A stretch of 8,892 nucleotides of DNA from Betaproteobacteria bacterium (lineage in GTDB: Bacteria; Pseudomonadota; Gammaproteobacteria; Burkholderiales; Burkholderiaceae): positions 1-8,892 of the forward strand of contig CANIMS010000050.1 of NCBI GenBank assembly GCA_947468785.1, in the 5' to 3' direction. Shown piece by piece: positions 6,323-8,892 of the stretch. The notes below the pieces were generated by a model that saw nothing but the letters and a program-made list of their open reading frames with translations, did not search any database and was not told the DNA's origin. The translations under genes were made by a program, and so were the position numbers. Every line of letters starts with the position of its first letter. Position 1 is the first letter of the stretch.

Positions 6323-7023
6323 ACAGCGCAATATTTTTGCTGAATCTCATCGTTATTGAGAAGATTTTTAGCAGTGTCCTGAAACACAATTTCACCTTGA
6401 TCCAGGATATAAGCTCTGTCAGAAATTTTGAGAGCTTGTTGCACATTCTGCTCAACCAAAAGAATGGTCATCCCTTTATTTTTGAGAGTCGCAAATAATT
6501 CAAACATCTCATCTACCAATACTGGCATGATGCCTTCGGATGGCTCATCTAGCAATATGGCCTTAGGCTTGCCGATCATGGCTCGGGCTATCGCCAGCAT
6601 CTGTTGCTCGCCACCTGACATAGAAGTGCCATCTTGATTGAGGCGCTCTTTTAGGCGGGGAAAAGTTTCAGCAATTTCATCTACCATTGCGCTCATATCA
6701 CCGCGATTTTTTTTAGCAATAATGCCAAGCTCGAGATTTTCTTTAACTGTTAGCCCTGGAACGATACGACGGTCTTCTGGAACGTAGGCTAAGCCAAGAT
6801 GAAAGCGGGTGTGGGCAGGCATATCTAAAAATGAGGTGCCATCAATTGATGCTGATCCTTGGCGCTTTGGCAAGAGACCCATTAATGAGCGAAGGGTAGT
6901 CGTTTTGCCTGCACCATTGCGGCCCATCAAGGTCACAATTTCACCTTTATTCACTTCAAGCGATATGCCTTGTAGTACATGACTACGGTCGTACCAGGCA
7001 TTTAAATTTTCAATACGTAACAT
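6319..7023 (-). CDS. livF: LIV-type ABC importer ATP-binding protein LivF
   Basis: One of the two ATPases of a branched-chain amino-acid (HAAT) family importer, on the cytoplasmic face of the LivH-LivM channel. The protein has 234 residues (E. coli LivF 237). Walker A is GRNGAGKT (34-41). The family-typical VPEDRRIVPGLTVKENL (81-97) sits where the Q-loop region lies. The ABC signature is MSGGEQQMLAIARA (135-148). Walker B is AILLDEP with D159 and E160. The switch position reads LLVEQN, with Gln in place of His as usual in LivF. The EPSEGIMPVLVDEMFELF stretch (160-177) is the variant also common in importers for substrates other than leucine, so the cargo is open. It is last in the livHMGF operon, 14 bp after livG, with only a weak GAAAG as a Shine-Dalgarno. 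No terminator follows; its stop overlaps the YqaA-like gene. Confidence 0.93.
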   Translation of the reverse strand: MLRIENLNAWYDRSHVLQGISLEVNKGEIVTLMGRNGAGKTTTLRSLMGLLPKRQGSASIDGTSFLDMPAHTRFHLGLAYVPEDRRIVPGLTVKENLELGIIAKKNRGDMSAMVDEIAETFPRLKERLNQDGTSMSGGEQQMLAIARAMIGKPKAILLDEPSEGIMPVLVDEMFELFATLKNKGMTILLVEQNVQQALKISDRAYILDQGEIVFQDTAKNLLNNDEIQQKYCAV

Positions 7024-7037
7024 AGAACACTTTCAAT

Positions 7038-7796
7038 TTAACCTTGGCCCAAGTACACGCGACGTACCTCAGCATTATTTTGAATTTCTTCTGGCGTACC
7101 TTCCGCCAAGAATTCACCGTGATGTAAGACGATGATGCGCTTACATAAGCCCATAATGAGTTTCATTTTATGCTCGACCAAAATCACAGTACGCTCATTA
7201 GCAAGAGTACGAATCAAATCCATCATGACTAGAGTTTCTTCTGGCGACATTCCTGCGGTTGGCTCATCCAATAAAAGCAGACTGGGATTGCAGGCCAATG
7301 CCATGGCTATTTCCAGGGCTCTTTGTTGGCCGTGCGCTAAGTCGCCGGTTTTTTTATTGCGCAGATGCTGAAGGTTTACCCGACTCAAAAGTTCATCTGC
7401 GATTTCAATGGGTTTTGGATAGCTTTGGGCATTACGTAAAAAGTTGTAACGCGCAGTTTCCATTTGTGCAGCAACTCGGACATTTTCATGTACGGTAAGT
7501 TGCTTAAACACATTTGTGATCTGAAAGCTCTTTGAGATTCCAATACGAGCAAATTCATGCTGCTGCATGCCAGTAATATCGTTGCCATTAAAAAGAATTT
7601 GACCGCTAGTGGGAGGAAAGGCACCGCTCAGAACATTAAAGAAGGTGCTCTTGCCCGCACCATTTGGACCAATAATGGCAGTCAAGGTTCCTGGCATAAA
7701 GCTGGTTGACACATTTTGTAAAGCCTTGAACTTACCAAAGCTTTTACTGACATTACGAGCCTCAAGAATAGGAGTGTTGTTATTAGCGCTATTCAT
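7038..7796 (-). CDS. livG: LIV-type ABC importer ATP-binding protein LivG
   Basis: The partner ATPase to LivF in the HAAT importer. It has 252 residues, typical for LivG. Walker A is GPNGAGKS (43-50). The Q-loop is FQI, with Gln92. The signature motif is the LivG form LAHGQQRALEIAMALA (153-168) in place of LSGGQ, also seen as LAYGQQ in E. coli. Walker B is LLLLDEP, with D177 and E178. The switch histidine is H209 in LVEHKM, and the C-terminus VRRVYLGQG is characteristic. Differences from LivF (true signature variant, switch His) separate the two confidently. The ATG overlaps the livM stop by one base (TAATG). A good AGGA Shine-Dalgarno lies nine bases upstream on the minus strand, inside livM, so translation is coupled but also independently supported. 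Confidence 0.94.
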   Translation of the reverse strand: MNSANNNTPILEARNVSKSFGKFKALQNVSTSFMPGTLTAIIGPNGAGKSTFFNVLSGAFPPTSGQILFNGNDITGMQQHEFARIGISKSFQITNVFKQLTVHENVRVAAQMETARYNFLRNAQSYPKPIEIADELLSRVNLQHLRNKKTGDLAHGQQRALEIAMALACNPSLLLLDEPTAGMSPEETLVMMDLIRTLANERTVILVEHKMKLIMGLCKRIIVLHHGEFLAEGTPEEIQNNAEVRRVYLGQG

Positions 7797-8755
7797 TATT
7801 TTGTATCCTGCGCAATTTGTAGCTTACTCAAAATGGTTCCCCAAATACCTTTAGGGAAGAACAGCACAAAGAACATAAACACGACGCCAATCACTGCCAT
7901 CCAATGCTTGGTGAAAGTCGTCACGACATCCTCGAGGTAGAGCATGACCGCTGCACCTACAAAGGGTCCAAAGAAGGTGCCCATTCCGCCTAAGATGCTC
8001 ATCATAATTGCCTGACCTGATTGCAGGTAATGCAATGAGTCAATAGGAACAATGGAGAGGTGTAAGGCACGCAAAGTGCCTGCTAATCCACAAATGGCTG
8101 CTGATAAAACAAAAACGAGTAACTTGGTGCGCGCTACATCAAAGCCACAAGCAGAAGCCCGTTTTTCGTTTTCCCGAATGGCTTCCATGACGGCACCCAA
8201 AGGAGAATTCAAAATACGTGAAATAAACCAAATGGCAATCACTACAAAAAAGAGAATGATGTAGTACTTAATCAGAGGGTTTAAGAAGTCAACTGGTATG
8301 CCAAGGATATTGAAGGTGTCTACTCTGACACCTCTTAAACCATTTTCACCGCCAGTCAAGCTCTCAGCTTTATAAAAAATGTAGTAAATAATTTGACCCA
8401 GGGCGAGGGTGACCATCGAGAAATATATTCCACGGGTACGAATTGCTAAGAAGCCCATGAAGAGTCCGCCGATAGCAGCGCCAATGACTCCAATGAGGAT
8501 GGCTGCGCCCCACGGAAGGCCGTAATGGACGATGCTAATACCCGTGAGATAACTGCCTATTCCTAAAAAGGCAGCATGGCCAAATGACAGAAGGCCCATA
8601 TAACCAAATAGCAAATTAAAGCCCATAGCAAATAAGCCAAAAATCAAAATATTGATCGCTAATGCCTCGTAGGGCATGATGAATGGAAAGATCGCCAAAA
8701 ACAGTGTGCTCGCTAATACGCGATGGCGTGCAATGAGTTGAAAGTATGAATTCAT
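7796..8755 (-). CDS. livM: LIV-type ABC importer permease LivM
   Basis: Inner-membrane permease that pairs with LivH to form the channel. The protein has 319 residues, the common size for LivM outside E. coli (425 there, with an N-terminal extension). It is hydrophobic throughout with about eight to ten predicted helices. Family marks are GYMGLLSFGHAAFLGIGSYL (51-70), the IRTRGIYFSMVTLALGQIIY stretch (105-124), ESLTGGENGLRGV (131-143) and the ATPase-coupling loop AIRENEKRASACGFD (192-206). MMSILGGMGTFFGPFVGAA (251-269) and FFPKGIWG (299-306) are also typical. It follows livH by 14 bp and overlaps livG by one base. The best Shine-Dalgarno, AAGG, overlaps the livH stop codon and is 12 bases from the ATG, so coupling to livH is likely. 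Transported substrate not determinable. Confidence 0.94.
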   Translation of the reverse strand: MNSYFQLIARHRVLASTLFLAIFPFIMPYEALAINILIFGLFAMGFNLLFGYMGLLSFGHAAFLGIGSYLTGISIVHYGLPWGAAILIGVIGAAIGGLFMGFLAIRTRGIYFSMVTLALGQIIYYIFYKAESLTGGENGLRGVRVDTFNILGIPVDFLNPLIKYYIILFFVVIAIWFISRILNSPLGAVMEAIRENEKRASACGFDVARTKLLVFVLSAAICGLAGTLRALHLSIVPIDSLHYLQSGQAIMMSILGGMGTFFGPFVGAAVMLYLEDVVTTFTKHWMAVIGVVFMFFVLFFPKGIWGTILSKLQIAQDTK

Positions 8756-8769
8756 ATCGATAAGGAGCC

Positions 8770-8892
8770 TTAGCCCATCGCCCCCGCTTTACCAAATAAA
8801 CCTTGTGGACGAATCAGCAGTACCACAGCCATAAATATAAAAATAGAGAGCTCTGCGAGATCTGGGAAAAATAGAGATGTCATGCTGTAGAC
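8770..8892 (-). CDS. livH: LIV-type ABC importer permease LivH, 3' end only
   Basis: The last 40 residues of a permease whose 5' part lies beyond the right edge of the window. Reading inward from base 8892 on the minus strand gives SLFFPDLAELSIFIFMAVVL followed by LIRPQGLFGKAGAMG and a TAA stop at 8772-8770. The LIRPQGLFG ending after a final hydrophobic helix is the standard LivH C-terminus, and its place directly before livM fits the usual livHMGF order. The binding protein LivK would be expected further upstream or elsewhere in the genome. Confidence 0.9.
   Translation of the reverse strand, partial: VYSMTSLFFPDLAELSIFIFMAVVLLIRPQGLFGKAGAMG

Noticed and set aside
6324..6342. CAGC/GCTG hairpin at the end of livF as a terminator
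   Set aside because: Only four solid base pairs with a long loop and just a short TTT after it on the minus strand.
6286..6637. Plus-strand open frames across the YqaA/livF junction
   Set aside because: Antisense to conserved LivF motifs (Walker B and signature); no domain recognised.
7132..8264. Plus-strand and alternate-frame open frames inside livG and livM
   Set aside because: Shadows of well-supported ABC transporter genes; composition and lack of motifs give no support for coding.

Overview
The window looks like ordinary chromosomal DNA from a betaproteobacterium. The proteins resemble Burkholderiales homologues while base use is moderately AT-leaning, which would fit a Polynucleobacter-like genome; this is inference from protein character, not a database match. 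Coding density is very high. The only gap longer than about 20 bases is the 137-bp divergent promoter region at 4477-4613. I see no tRNA, rRNA, CRISPR array, insertion sequence, phage gene or integrase, and no convincing rho-independent terminator.

Region 1 (1-2105, + strand) is a phospholipid-related pair: an endonuclease/exonuclease/phosphatase (EEP) family protein, cut by the left edge, coupled by ATGA to a cardiolipin synthase with two HKD motifs. It recalls the ybhP-clsB pair of E. coli, but the synthase has the ClsA-type membrane N-terminus.

Region 2 (2102-6322) is a divergent carboxylic-acid/acyl-CoA block. Leftwards run an acyl-CoA dehydrogenase and then a type III (CaiB/BaiF) CoA-transferase. 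Rightwards run a second type III CoA-transferase and then a YqaA-like membrane protein, coupled by TAATG. Both units start from the 4477-4613 region, which carries helically phased A-tracts. A plausible reading is CoA activation of an organic acid by transfer, followed by alpha,beta-dehydrogenation. The substrate cannot be told from sequence.

Region 3 (6319-8892, - strand) is most of a branched-chain amino-acid-type (LIV/HAAT) ABC importer in the order livH (3' end only), livM, livG, livF. The binding protein is not in the window. The importer could supply an acid to region 2, but the two run tail to tail and share no visible promoter.

Both convergent junctions (2102-2105 and 6319-6322) have stop codons overlapping by four bases, leaving no intergenic room for a terminator. 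I found no previously undescribed system. The most useful second looks are the relocated catalytic base in the acyl-CoA dehydrogenase, the bent-DNA signature in the divergent promoter, and the pairing of a YqaA-like protein with a CoA-transferase.
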